IMG/VR virus record: IMGVR_UViG_3300021185_002091
Coordinates: 1-28,746 of that record
Length of the DNA stretch: 28,746 nt
Reading direction: 5' to 3' (one strand)
DNA from: a virus
Shown in pieces: positions 8,102 through 16,291 of this stretch. Below the pieces are notes generated by a model. It worked only from the letters and a program-made list of their open reading frames with translations, was not told the DNA's origin and ran no database searches. The translations under genes and the position numbers were made by a program. Every line of letters starts with the position of its first letter. The stretch's first letter is position 1.

Positions 8102-8548
8102 ATGAATAATTTAGAACAAATACTTGAGATGTGGAAAAAAGATTCTGTCATCGATGAACTTCAATTAGATCAATCAGCACGAGATTCTGCAAAGCTTCAT
8201 TCGAAGTACCTAGAACTATATTCTGTAAATAAGCTTAGATATAAAAAGCTTGACCTAGAATTTAAAGTTTTACTTAAAGATAAGTTTATGCACTATAACG
8301 GCAAACTAAGTCAAGAAGAATTAGACTCTAGAGGCTGGGGTTACGATCCTTTAAACGGACTTACTGTCTTAAAGGGTGATATGGATAAATGGTATGACGC
8401 TGATCCGCTCATTCAAGAACACCAAGCCAAGATGCATTACACGCAAGAACTAATTGACACTTTAAAAGAAATACTTGACAACATTAAGTGGAGACATCAG
8501 AACATTAAAAATATTATTGAATGGAATAAATTTACTAGTGGAATGTAA
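8102..8548 (+). CDS. uvsY: Recombination mediator UvsY
   Basis: UvsY loads the RecA-like UvsX onto gp32-coated single-stranded DNA. The 148-aa product (T4 about 137) has the family pattern: an N-terminal W-x4-D-x-ID segment (MWKKDSVIDELQLD), HSKYLELYSVNKLRYKKL, a basic-aromatic region (DKFMHYNGKLSQEEL), DADPLIQEHQAKMHYTQE and a C-terminal helix ending NIIEWNKFTSGM. Its stop overlaps the uvsW start (TAATG), so the two are translationally coupled. The ribosome site is weak (GGAAATATT), which fits an RNA with a structured leader. Confidence 0.9.
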   Translation: MNNLEQILEMWKKDSVIDELQLDQSARDSAKLHSKYLELYSVNKLRYKKLDLEFKVLLKDKFMHYNGKLSQEELDSRGWGYDPLNGLTVLKGDMDKWYDADPLIQEHQAKMHYTQELIDTLKEILDNIKWRHQNIKNIIEWNKFTSGM

Positions 8549-10056
8549 TGGAAAAAATAGTCGTTAAGAAAAAGAACGAGGTATTTCTAAGTGTTATAAC
8601 TGAACCAGGAATAGAAATGGAGTTGTCAGAACACTTCTGTTTTTATGTACCAGGTTATAAGTTTATGCCGTCATACAAAAATCGTATGTGGGATGGTAAG
8701 ATACGATTGTACGATTTAAGAAAGAAACAAATTTACGCGGGACTTTATAAGTACCTTATTGAATTTGCGAATGCTCGTAATTATGAGTTTATAGTAGAAG
8801 ATAATTCTATGTATGGACGGCCCGATATTGAAGAACTTCATGATATTGAAAGTTTGCTGAAACAGGTGACGCTCACGGCTAACGGAGATAGTATAACACC
8901 TAGAGATTATCAACTAAGTGCGCTCTCACATGCGTTAACTAATAAAAGTTCGTTGTTATTAAGCCCGACCGCTTCTGGAAAAAGCTTAATTATATATTTA
9001 GCGGTTAGATACTACTTAGAGATGTACGATAAAAACGTTCTTCTCATAGTGCCTACTACTTCGCTTGTTGAGCAAATGTATTCGGATTTCGGAGATTACT
9101 CAACAAAGGATGATTGGTCCGTTGACGATAATTGTCATAGAATATATTCTGGTAAAGAAAAATACAATTTAAAGCATAGGGTTATAATCACTACATGGCA
9201 ATCAATTTATAAGATGCAGACTCCTTGGTTTGAAGAATACGGAATGGTGATCGGCGATGAAGCTCATAATTTTAAAGCTAAGTCATTGACTGCTATATTA
9301 GAAAAATGCGTTAATGCGCAATATAGAATGGGTACGACTGGAACTTTAGACGGAACTCAAACTCATCAGTTAGTATTAGAGGGTTTATTTGGCCCTGTAC
9401 ATAAAGTAACTACTACTAAAAAGCTGATAGAGGAAAACTCTTTATCACAACTGGACATATTTGTCTTGTTATTGAAATATAGTGATGAACATTGCAGATT
9501 AGTATCGAAGATGAAGTACCAAGAAGAGATTGACTTTATTGTAAAATACGAACCGCGGAATAATTTTATAGCAAATTTAGCGATGGATCAAGAAGGGAAC
9601 TCGCTGATATTATTCCAGTTTGTCGATAAGCACGGAAAACCATTGCACGATTTATTAAAGAAAAAGTTTGATGAATTACCAAGAAATACGAGGAGGTTGT
9701 TTTATGTCTCAGGTGAGACCGACGTGGATACGAGGGAAGAGATTCGAGCGATTACAGAGAAGCAGGACGACGCGATTATTGTCGCTAGTATGGGCACTTT
9801 TTCTACAGGTATTAATATTAAGCGTTTACACAACATTATTTTTGCTTCACCGAGTAAGTCTCAAATTAGGGTTCTTCAAAGTATCGGACGAGGATTAAGG
9901 AAGTCTGCAGATGGTATAGATACTAAGGTATATGATATTGCTGATGATTTACATTGGAAGGCCCGAAAGAATTATACGTTAAATCATGCTGGAGAGCGCA
10001 TTAGAATATATAGTAAAGAAAAATTCGACTATAAAATACACGGTATAAATATATAA
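8548..10056 (+). CDS. uvsW: UvsW-type superfamily 2 helicase
   Basis: Helicase that unwinds branched DNA and R-loops and in T4 shuts off origin-dependent initiation late in infection. At 502 aa it matches T4 UvsW (about 503). Visible motifs: Q-like TPRDYQ (117-122), Walker A SPTASGKS (139-146), DEAH box (237-240), motif III GTTGT, and a motif VI region QSIGRGLRK near 440. The N-terminal segment with WDGKIRLYD is the UvsW substrate domain. It is coupled to uvsY by a 1-nt overlap and is read from the late promoter at 8053. That late timing agrees with its role in T4. Confidence 0.95.
   Translation: MEKIVVKKKNEVFLSVITEPGIEMELSEHFCFYVPGYKFMPSYKNRMWDGKIRLYDLRKKQIYAGLYKYLIEFANARNYEFIVEDNSMYGRPDIEELHDIESLLKQVTLTANGDSITPRDYQLSALSHALTNKSSLLLSPTASGKSLIIYLAVRYYLEMYDKNVLLIVPTTSLVEQMYSDFGDYSTKDDWSVDDNCHRIYSGKEKYNLKHRVIITTWQSIYKMQTPWFEEYGMVIGDEAHNFKAKSLTAILEKCVNAQYRMGTTGTLDGTQTHQLVLEGLFGPVHKVTTTKKLIEENSLSQLDIFVLLLKYSDEHCRLVSKMKYQEEIDFIVKYEPRNNFIANLAMDQEGNSLILFQFVDKHGKPLHDLLKKKFDELPRNTRRLFYVSGETDVDTREEIRAITEKQDDAIIVASMGTFSTGINIKRLHNIIFASPSKSQIRVLQSIGRGLRKSADGIDTKVYDIADDLHWKARKNYTLNHAGERIRIYSKEKFDYKIHGINI
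10044..10051 (+). promoter_or_regulatory. Late promoter abutting start codon of Sm-like gene
   Basis: Exact TATAAATA inside the uvsW 3' end, finishing 5 nt before the ATG at 10057. This spacing is the same as at 7577, so transcription would again start at the AUG. The alternative is coupling to uvsW translation, since the uvsW stop directly abuts this start. Confidence 0.65.
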
Positions 10057-10428
10057 ATGGAATCAATCGAAAACGTAGATGTAAGACATTTTAAACTGAC
10101 AAACGGCGAAAATTTAATTTGCTATGTCCAATCAGCTTCAGAGCATGCATTCATTGTAGAACGGCCTGCGGCCGTGCAGGTTTCACCTGCTGGAATGTGG
10201 ACTTTTGCGGATTGGTTTCCTTTTTCTGACAAGAAAGTGTTTAAGATTATGAAGCGCTTTGTTATTAACCATACAGAGGTTGTAACTGAGACAAAAGAAT
10301 CATATATTAAGTATTCTTGTCAAGATGAGATTAAAGAAACTATAGAAACATATAGTGATGACTATGATTATGATATGGAGAGCGATCAATTTGAATTTGA
10401 TGAAACAGAGACGAAAACAATACATTAG
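10057..10428 (+). CDS. Sm-like (LSm-fold) phage protein 1
   Basis: The 123-aa product begins with HFKLTNGENLICYVQ, the first beta-hairpin of an Sm-type barrel, followed by VERPAAVQVSPAGMWTF and a hydrophobic strand with KKVFKIMKRFVINHTEV. A second gene at 24365 has the same layout (RLTTGDEIICNVEE), so the two are paralogs. The C-terminal third is very acidic (YSDDYDYDMESDQFEFDETET). Such proteins are common in marine T4-like phages and are annotated as Sm-like or Hfq-like; RNA binding has not been shown to my knowledge. Its 5' end abuts a late promoter, and a leftward promoter lies just beyond its 3' end. Confidence 0.7.
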   Translation: MESIENVDVRHFKLTNGENLICYVQSASEHAFIVERPAAVQVSPAGMWTFADWFPFSDKKVFKIMKRFVINHTEVVTETKESYIKYSCQDEIKETIETYSDDYDYDMESDQFEFDETETKTIH

Positions 10429-10457
10429 TATACCCCTATCCTCAAGTGGACTCTTAT

Positions 10458-10486
10458 ATTATATCACGCTTTTCGCGATTTGTACA
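10458..10486 (-). promoter_or_regulatory. Leftward TGTACA/TATAAT promoter (antisense)
   Basis: Read on the minus strand: TGTACA (10486-10481), 17-bp spacer, TATAAT (10463-10458), with TGA just before the -10 box (extended -10). This is the same architecture as the seven rightward copies in the window. Predicted start is about 10451. No minus-strand gene lies downstream, so the product would be RNA antisense to the Sm-like gene and uvsW. Confidence 0.7.
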
Positions 10487-10530
10487 CCTTTTTATGCAAA
10501 AAAACTAAATTAATTTAATGAAAATAACGA

Positions 10531-10559
10531 TGTACATTTAGTGCATACTGTGTTATAAT
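10531..10559 (+). promoter_or_regulatory. Early-type promoter for gp55
   Basis: TGTACA (10531-10536), 17-bp spacer, TATAAT (10554-10559) with a TGT extended -10. It lies 23 nt before the gp55 start and back-to-back with the leftward promoter, the two -35 boxes being 44 bp apart. Confidence 0.85.
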
Positions 10560-10581
10560 ATACTATTATCGGGAGAAATAC

Positions 10582-11157
10582 ATGACTAAAAAAATCAAAC
10601 CAAAAGATAAACCACATTACGTAAACAATAAGGAATTTTCTCAAGCTGTTATGGATTACGCGATTTCAGCTAGAGCCGCAAAGGAAGCTGATAAAGCCAC
10701 TCCCACGGTAACTAACTATATTGCATCTTGCTTTATGAAAATATCCGAAGGCCTGTCCCACAGACCGAACTTTGTTCGGTACACTTATCGTGAGGAAATG
10801 GTTATGGATGGCGTAGAGAATTGTCTTCGTGCAATCAATAACTATAAAATTGACACTGCTACACGAACAGGTAATCCAAACGCATTTAGTTACTTTACTC
10901 AAATATGTTTCTTTGCATTTATACGCAGAATTACTAAAGAGAAAAAGCAACAAGAGATTAAGTTTAGATTTATCGAAAAGATGGGAATCGAAGACTTTGC
11001 TGCTATGGGAATGGATGATGCAGGTGCGCAACAAACTATGGAATATGTTGATACTCTTAGACAAAGAATCGATAAGATTAGAGTAAAAGATGATAAGATT
11101 AAAGAGTTTGCAAAAGCAGAAAAAGAAAAAGAAAAACTAGAATTGTTTATGGTATAA
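10582..11157 (+). CDS. gp55: Late-transcription sigma factor gp55
   Basis: Small sigma-like protein that directs host RNA polymerase to TATAAATA late promoters, which are abundant in this window. The 191-aa product matches T4 gp55 (about 185). Recognisable parts: MKISEGLSHRPNFVRYTYREEMVMDGVENCL (about 52-82) and FSYFTQICFFAFIRRITKEKKQQ (about 102-124), corresponding to the sigma region-2-like core. The C-terminus is lysine/glutamate-rich and ends with hydrophobic LELFMV, like the T4 gp55 tail that binds the sliding clamp. It has an early-type promoter and is followed by gp47 with no gap. Confidence 0.93.
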   Translation: MTKKIKPKDKPHYVNNKEFSQAVMDYAISARAAKEADKATPTVTNYIASCFMKISEGLSHRPNFVRYTYREEMVMDGVENCLRAINNYKIDTATRTGNPNAFSYFTQICFFAFIRRITKEKKQQEIKFRFIEKMGIEDFAAMGMDDAGAQQTMEYVDTLRQRIDKIRVKDDKIKEFAKAEKEKEKLELFMV

Positions 11158-11158
11158 T

Positions 11159-12220
11159 ATGAAAGTAGCTATTTTAAATGATACACACTGTGGTGTAAGA
11201 AATTCATCTGATATTTTTCTAAAGTATCAAGAAAGATTTTACGAAGAGATATTTTTTCCATATTTAAAAGAGAATAATATTAAGAACATTTTACATCTAG
11301 GAGACTATTATGAGCACAGAAAATTCGTTAACTTTAAAGCACTCAATGCTAATCGTAAGCATTTTCTTGAGCCTATGCGTGATGCCAGCATTACCATGGA
11401 TATTATACCCGGAAATCATGATGTCTATTTCAAAAACACTAACGAGTTGTGCAGCCTCAAAGAGTTGCTTGGTTATTTTACCAGTAATGTAAACATTATT
11501 ATGAAACCTACTGTACTAGATTACGATGGTTTAGGTGTAGCAGTGATTCCGTGGATTAATAACGCTAACTATAAAGAGTACGTTGATTTTGCTATGAAGT
11601 GTAAAGCTCCAATACTGGGTGCTCACTTAGAACTTGCTGGCTTCGAAATGATGGCAGGTATTACTAATCCACACGGAATGAACGCTGAAATATTTTCACG
11701 GTTTGAAAAAGTATTATCTGGACATTTCCATACAAGATCGTCACAAGGTAATGTCGACTATTTAGGATCTCAGTTCGAATTTACATGGGCTGATGTTGAT
11801 GATCCAAAATATTTTCATATATTAGATACAGAAACGCGAGAAGTTACAGCGGTGCGTAATCCTATTACTATGTTTAAAAAGATTGTATATGATGATACTA
11901 ATAATGATTATAGCAACTTTGACTTTACTGACTGTGAGCACAAGTTTATTAAACTAATCGTATTAACTAAGAACGATTTATATATGTTTGACAAATTTGT
12001 TGATAAGCTTCAAAGCATAGAAACTTACGAATTAAAAATCGCTGAAAGCTTTGAAGAATATTTAGGTGAAAGTGTTGAAGATGAAAAAGTATCTTTAGAA
12101 GATACAACTGAATTATTGGATTCTTATGTAGAAGCGGTTGATACCGAATTAGATAAAGATCATTTGAAAATTGAATTGAGAAAGCTTTATACAGAAGCTC
12201 AGAACTTAGAGGTAGTATGA
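11159..12220 (+). CDS. gp47: Recombination endonuclease subunit gp47 (Mre11/SbcD-like)
   Basis: Nuclease subunit of the gp46/47 complex that resects DNA ends for recombination-dependent replication. The 353-aa product (T4 about 339) shows the metallophosphoesterase set: NDTHCG (Asp8, His10), LGDYYEHRK (Asp49), GNHDVY (Asn86, His87, Asp88), GAHLEL (His156) and GHFHTRS (His189, His191). All metal ligands appear intact. Its ATG shares the TAATATG junction with the gp55 stop, and its end overlaps gp46 by ATGA, so expression is coupled. There is no clear ribosome site of its own. Confidence 0.95.
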   Translation: MKVAILNDTHCGVRNSSDIFLKYQERFYEEIFFPYLKENNIKNILHLGDYYEHRKFVNFKALNANRKHFLEPMRDASITMDIIPGNHDVYFKNTNELCSLKELLGYFTSNVNIIMKPTVLDYDGLGVAVIPWINNANYKEYVDFAMKCKAPILGAHLELAGFEMMAGITNPHGMNAEIFSRFEKVLSGHFHTRSSQGNVDYLGSQFEFTWADVDDPKYFHILDTETREVTAVRNPITMFKKIVYDDTNNDYSNFDFTDCEHKFIKLIVLTKNDLYMFDKFVDKLQSIETYELKIAESFEEYLGESVEDEKVSLEDTTELLDSYVEAVDTELDKDHLKIELRKLYTEAQNLEVV

Positions 12221-13932
12221 TAAATTTTAAAAGTGTTAGTTGGAAAAATTTCCTTTCGACTGGTAATGACACAATTAAAGTACAATTAGACAGAACTCCA
12301 TCAACCCTTATTGTCGGTTCGAATGGTGCAGGTAAGTCAACGATGCTGGATGCATTATCTTTTGGATTGTTTGGTAAACCACATCGTGATATTAAGAAAG
12401 ATCAAATGATCAATAGTATCAATAAGAAAGGCACTATTGTCGAGGTTGAATTTGCTATTGGTAGTTCAGACTTTAGAATATTAAGAGGTATTAAACCTAA
12501 CAAGTTTGAAATCTGGCAAAATGGTAATATGATCAATCAGTCGTCCAATGCTAGAGATTACCAGAAATTTTTAGAACAAAACATTCTTAAGTTAAATCAT
12601 AAGTCATTCCATCAGGTTGTTGTATTAGGTAGTAGTTCCTTTATTCCCTTTATGCAATTACCTGCATGGTCTCGTAGATCTGTTATTGAAGATCTATTAG
12701 ACATTAATATATTTAGTAAGATGAACACGTTGCTAAAAGAGCGTAATTCTAAGATAAAAGAAGAGCTCAGTGAGATTAATCATTCTTTAGATTTATACAA
12801 AGCTAAAATGGACACTCAATCCAAATATATTAAAGATTTACAAGCAATCAATAAAGATATGATTGCGTCAAAAGAAAATTCAATTGAAGCATACGAAGAT
12901 GATGTAAAGGCATTGGTCAATCAATCCGCAGATCTAGGTAAAAACCTTGACGCGTTAACAGAGCTTGAAAATAAAAAATCAGATGAACTGTCTAGGAAAG
13001 TATCCGATATTAAGTCGGAAGATAAATTGTTTAAATCTAAAATTAAAGATTTAGTAAGTCAAGCAAAATTCTTTGAAGAAAACGAAATATGTCCTACGTG
13101 CGATCAAGATATCGATGCTAGTATTAAAGACGACAAACTAAGTCGTATTAAAGAAACAGCCGCAAATATACAACAAGGCATGAAGGAGTTATCCCTAGAT
13201 AATGATAAATGCGCTTCTCAGTTACTAGAATGTCAAAATAATATGAAAGAGCTTTTAGGCAAGCAACGTCAGATTAACTCTAATAACGATAAAATCAATA
13301 TCATGCAGAGAGAAATCGAAAAGATTCAGAAAGAGATTAGTACTTTGTTACAATCATCTGGTGATATAAAAGTTGCTAAAGACGAGCTAAATACACTTCG
13401 TGATAGCAAAGACTCAATAACAGAAAAAAAACTAGAGTATGTAGAAGAGCGCACGTACAATGAAGTTATAGGCGAGATGCTGAAAGATACGGGCATAAAA
13501 ACTAAAGTAATTAAACAGTACTTACCTGTCATGAATAGACTTATCAACCAGTACTTACAAGTGCTTGATTTCTTTGTCGCATTTCACCTAGATGAGAACT
13601 TCACCGAAACTATCAGATCACGCCATCGCGATGCATTTAACTATGCGTCATTTAGTGAAGGCGAGAAGCAAAGGATAGATTTATCATTGCTATTCACTTG
13701 GAGACAGATTGCTAAGATGAAAAATTCAGCATCTACGAATCTACTCGTATTAGACGAAACCTTTGATTCTTCTCTTGATCATGATGGAATCGACAATCTA
13801 ACTAAAATTCTAAACACTCTAGAAGATGGCACGAATGTATTCATTATATCCCATAAGGGCGATATCCTAGAGAATAAGTTTAGATCTAAGATCGAATTTA
13901 TTAAAGAGCGCAACTTCTCTAAGATCAAATAG
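12217..13932 (+). CDS. gp46: Recombination endonuclease subunit gp46 (Rad50/SbcC-like ATPase)
   Basis: ATPase partner of gp47. The 571-aa product (T4 about 560) has Walker A GSNGAGKST (34-42), a long coiled coil from about 170 to 420 broken by the zinc hook CPTC (Cys292, Cys295) that dimerises the arms, the ABC signature FSEGEKQR (from 479) and Walker B LLVLDETFD (from 509), then a His switch in IISHK. All catalytic elements are present. Overlap with gp47 is 4 nt. No clear terminator follows; the next gene has its own promoter. Confidence 0.96.
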   Translation: MINFKSVSWKNFLSTGNDTIKVQLDRTPSTLIVGSNGAGKSTMLDALSFGLFGKPHRDIKKDQMINSINKKGTIVEVEFAIGSSDFRILRGIKPNKFEIWQNGNMINQSSNARDYQKFLEQNILKLNHKSFHQVVVLGSSSFIPFMQLPAWSRRSVIEDLLDINIFSKMNTLLKERNSKIKEELSEINHSLDLYKAKMDTQSKYIKDLQAINKDMIASKENSIEAYEDDVKALVNQSADLGKNLDALTELENKKSDELSRKVSDIKSEDKLFKSKIKDLVSQAKFFEENEICPTCDQDIDASIKDDKLSRIKETAANIQQGMKELSLDNDKCASQLLECQNNMKELLGKQRQINSNNDKINIMQREIEKIQKEISTLLQSSGDIKVAKDELNTLRDSKDSITEKKLEYVEERTYNEVIGEMLKDTGIKTKVIKQYLPVMNRLINQYLQVLDFFVAFHLDENFTETIRSRHRDAFNYASFSEGEKQRIDLSLLFTWRQIAKMKNSASTNLLVLDETFDSSLDHDGIDNLTKILNTLEDGTNVFIISHKGDILENKFRSKIEFIKERNFSKIK

Positions 13933-13997
13933 TTATAAGAATCTCGGTTTATATAAAAAATACGTATAAAAACTATATACTATTTTCGCAAAAAGTG

Positions 13998-14026
13998 TGT
14001 ACAAACACCTCGTATCGTAGTATAAT
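13998..14026 (+). promoter_or_regulatory. Early-type promoter for CobT-like gene
   Basis: TGTACA (13998-14003), 17-bp spacer, TATAAT (14021-14026). This is the only member of the family without TG at the extended -10 position (TAG instead). An A/T-rich stretch including TTTTCGCAAAA precedes the -35. Confidence 0.85.
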
Positions 14027-14054
14027 ATACCTATATTAAAGATAAGGAGTTAAT

Positions 14055-16193
14055 ATGTATCACAATTCAAGTCTACCAAAATTATTAGCGAAAGAGAATC
14101 TTACGATTCGTCATGGTAACTATCAGACCCCATGGTTTGACATCAAAAACCGTGTTCTCGGCCTTCCTCTGTGGAAGGACATGGGTAAAGACGTATATGA
14201 CTTATTTGTAGGTCATGAAGTTGGTCATGCATTAGAAACTCCATATGAAGGATGGCACGACAGTCCTGAAAAACTTCAGGGTTGTCCTAGGTCCTATATT
14301 AACGTAATAGAAGATGCTAGGATTGAGAGAAAAGTAAAAACTAGATATCCTGGTTTAGTCGGTCCATTCTCTAGAGCGTACGCTAACTTATTCGAAGACA
14401 ACTTTTTTGGAACTGAAGACATCGATGTTTCAGAACTAAGAATTATTGATAAAATTAATCTTCAAGCTAAAGTCGGCTCTCATGTTGATATAGAGTTTAC
14501 TGACGAAGAGCAAGTCTTTATGGATAGAGCTATGAGAACTGAGGACTTTCAAGAAGTCTTAGAACTTGTTAAAGACATCGTAGCTTACGATAAAACACAA
14601 GAAGAAGATAAAGAGGAAGAAGAAACTCCAGACGAAAACAAATTTGACGAGACTGATGAAACTGAATCAGAAGAAGAAAGTGATCCTTCACAGCAAGGTG
14701 GAGATGATCAATCTGACGATCAACAAGAACAAAACACTCCTAATTCTTCAGGAGATGAAGAAGACGAAGAAGATAACGGACAATCTGACGAAGGTTCTGT
14801 TTCTCTTGGTGACGGAGCGGACGGACATAATGGTGTTTCAGTAACAGATGAAGCTTTTAGAAAAGCAGAAAAATCACTACTTGACACTGACGAAGATGGT
14901 CAACAAACACTTGTCGTTTCTGATATTCACAAAGAGATCAGAAAAAAGATAGTTGTTGACTTTAAAGATCTTCAAGCAGAGAGAGCTATTTCAACAGAAC
15001 ATGCCGGTGAGTATATCTTAGAAGATATTGCTAAGGCAACTCTGGAATATCCTACGTATATCAAGACAACTAAAAGAAGTGTTGCTGTCGCAGTTAAAGA
15101 ATTCGAAATGAGAAAGGCCGCTACTCAGTGGGCTAAAGCGACAACCGCAAAAACAGGAGTTATTGACGTAAACAAACTGTTTTCATACAAGACTAATGAG
15201 GACATATTCAAACAAACAACTAGACTTCATGATGCTAAAAGCCATGGAATGATAATGTTGATTGACTACTCAGGATCTATGTATGAGTCATTGCCTAATG
15301 TTTTAGATCAGCTAATTCACTTAGTATTGTTTTGTAAGCAAGTTAATATTCCTTTTGACGTCTATGCGTTTACAACACAAAACAGCAATATTGATTATTA
15401 CGATCTTAAAACTCAAGGTTTACTGTTTGATGGAGATATGGATTTAGATGGAATAAGCATGCCGCTTTTGACTTCTTCAAGTCTTAAAAAATCAGATTTT
15501 GAAGCTTCTCTTAAAGCTCTTCATATTAGAGCAACGGCTAGTTCTTATGTATCAAGGCAGATAATTGGAAAATCAGAAGACTTTGGTTCAACTCCGTTAA
15601 ATCAAGCTTTGATTATGTCACATCATCTAATTAAAGAATTCAAAGTTAAGCACGCAATCGAAAAAATGAATCTAGTCGTTTTCTCTGACGGAGATGCGAA
15701 CAGAATGCAAGCTTACCAGGATCAATCTCTTGAAGATAACAAAGTAACTTCTCACGGATTGTGGAAAGGTGTTAACATGATGATTGACGGAAAGTTAGTA
15801 AAATCCGAAGCTAGAGAGGGAGCGACAGCGGCAATATTAGAAAATATAAACAAAAGACTTGCCACAAACTGCATCGGATTCTTTATGGCTGATAACAACA
15901 GAGATTTTAACTTTAAAGTCGACGATATTTGTGGTAATGCTTGGGCTGAAGATGAAAGAAAAGAAGCTCAAAAAGAGTACAGAAAAAACAAATGTGTTGT
16001 TAGAACTAACGCTCTTGGATACAATGAATTTTACTTAATTAAAGGCGGTAACAATCTTGAAACTGCTGATGACGATTTCGAAGTTACTTCAGATCACACT
16101 AGAGGCCAAATGGCTACTGCGTTTAAAAAGTACTCTAAGAGCAAAAAGCAGAACAAGGTTCTTATGACCACATTCGGAAGATGTGTCGCATAA
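14055..16193 (+). CDS. Metallopeptidase-like and VWA domain protein (CobT-like)
   Basis: A 712-aa protein with three parts. The N-terminus carries the zinc-peptidase motif HEVGH (54-58) and, 25 residues on, NVIEDARIE (83-91), which fits the third metal ligand of gluzincin peptidases. Residues ~188-265 form an extremely acidic linker. The C-terminal half is a von Willebrand A domain with an intact MIDAS start DYSGS (404-408) and SDGDA (about 544-548). Phage homologs are often called CobT because the VWA part resembles the cobaltochelatase subunit. The next gene is a MoxR/CobS-type AAA+ ATPase, so the pair likely works as a AAA+/VWA machine. No CobN-like chelatase subunit is seen, so cobalt insertion is doubtful. 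The ribosome site is AAGGAG. Confidence 0.85.
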   Translation: MYHNSSLPKLLAKENLTIRHGNYQTPWFDIKNRVLGLPLWKDMGKDVYDLFVGHEVGHALETPYEGWHDSPEKLQGCPRSYINVIEDARIERKVKTRYPGLVGPFSRAYANLFEDNFFGTEDIDVSELRIIDKINLQAKVGSHVDIEFTDEEQVFMDRAMRTEDFQEVLELVKDIVAYDKTQEEDKEEEETPDENKFDETDETESEEESDPSQQGGDDQSDDQQEQNTPNSSGDEEDEEDNGQSDEGSVSLGDGADGHNGVSVTDEAFRKAEKSLLDTDEDGQQTLVVSDIHKEIRKKIVVDFKDLQAERAISTEHAGEYILEDIAKATLEYPTYIKTTKRSVAVAVKEFEMRKAATQWAKATTAKTGVIDVNKLFSYKTNEDIFKQTTRLHDAKSHGMIMLIDYSGSMYESLPNVLDQLIHLVLFCKQVNIPFDVYAFTTQNSNIDYYDLKTQGLLFDGDMDLDGISMPLLTSSSLKKSDFEASLKALHIRATASSYVSRQIIGKSEDFGSTPLNQALIMSHHLIKEFKVKHAIEKMNLVVFSDGDANRMQAYQDQSLEDNKVTSHGLWKGVNMMIDGKLVKSEAREGATAAILENINKRLATNCIGFFMADNNRDFNFKVDDICGNAWAEDERKEAQKEYRKNKCVVRTNALGYNEFYLIKGGNNLETADDDFEVTSDHTRGQMATAFKKYSKSKKQNKVLMTTFGRCVA

Positions 16194-16230
16194 TACTGCT
16201 AAAAAATGTATACTTTTTTTCAAAAAAAGG

Positions 16231-16259
16231 TGTACAAACCCCTAGAACCATGGTATAAT
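16231..16259 (+). promoter_or_regulatory. Early-type promoter for CobS-like gene
   Basis: TGTACA (16231-16236), 17-bp spacer, TATAAT (16254-16259) with TGG extended -10. Directly upstream is a symmetric T7-C-A7 tract (16214-16228), which could act as an UP-like element or a weak hairpin end for the preceding transcript. Confidence 0.85.
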
Positions 16260-16291
16260 ATACACATACACAATTGATAAGGAACTACATT

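Noticed and set aside
9396-9401. TGTACA inside uvsW
   Set aside because: No TATAAT-like box 17 bp away on either strand. Intragenic copies at 17936, 25761 and 27988 also lack a convincing partner.
10666-11064. Minus-strand frame of 132 aa opposite gp55
   Set aside because: Antisense shadow of a well-supported gene; the leftward promoter at 10486 lies to its left and could not transcribe it.
14590-14850. Low-complexity acidic stretch in the CobT-like gene as a possible frameshift or repeat error
   Set aside because: The frame stays open on both sides and acidic linkers are normal between the N-terminal and VWA parts of such proteins.
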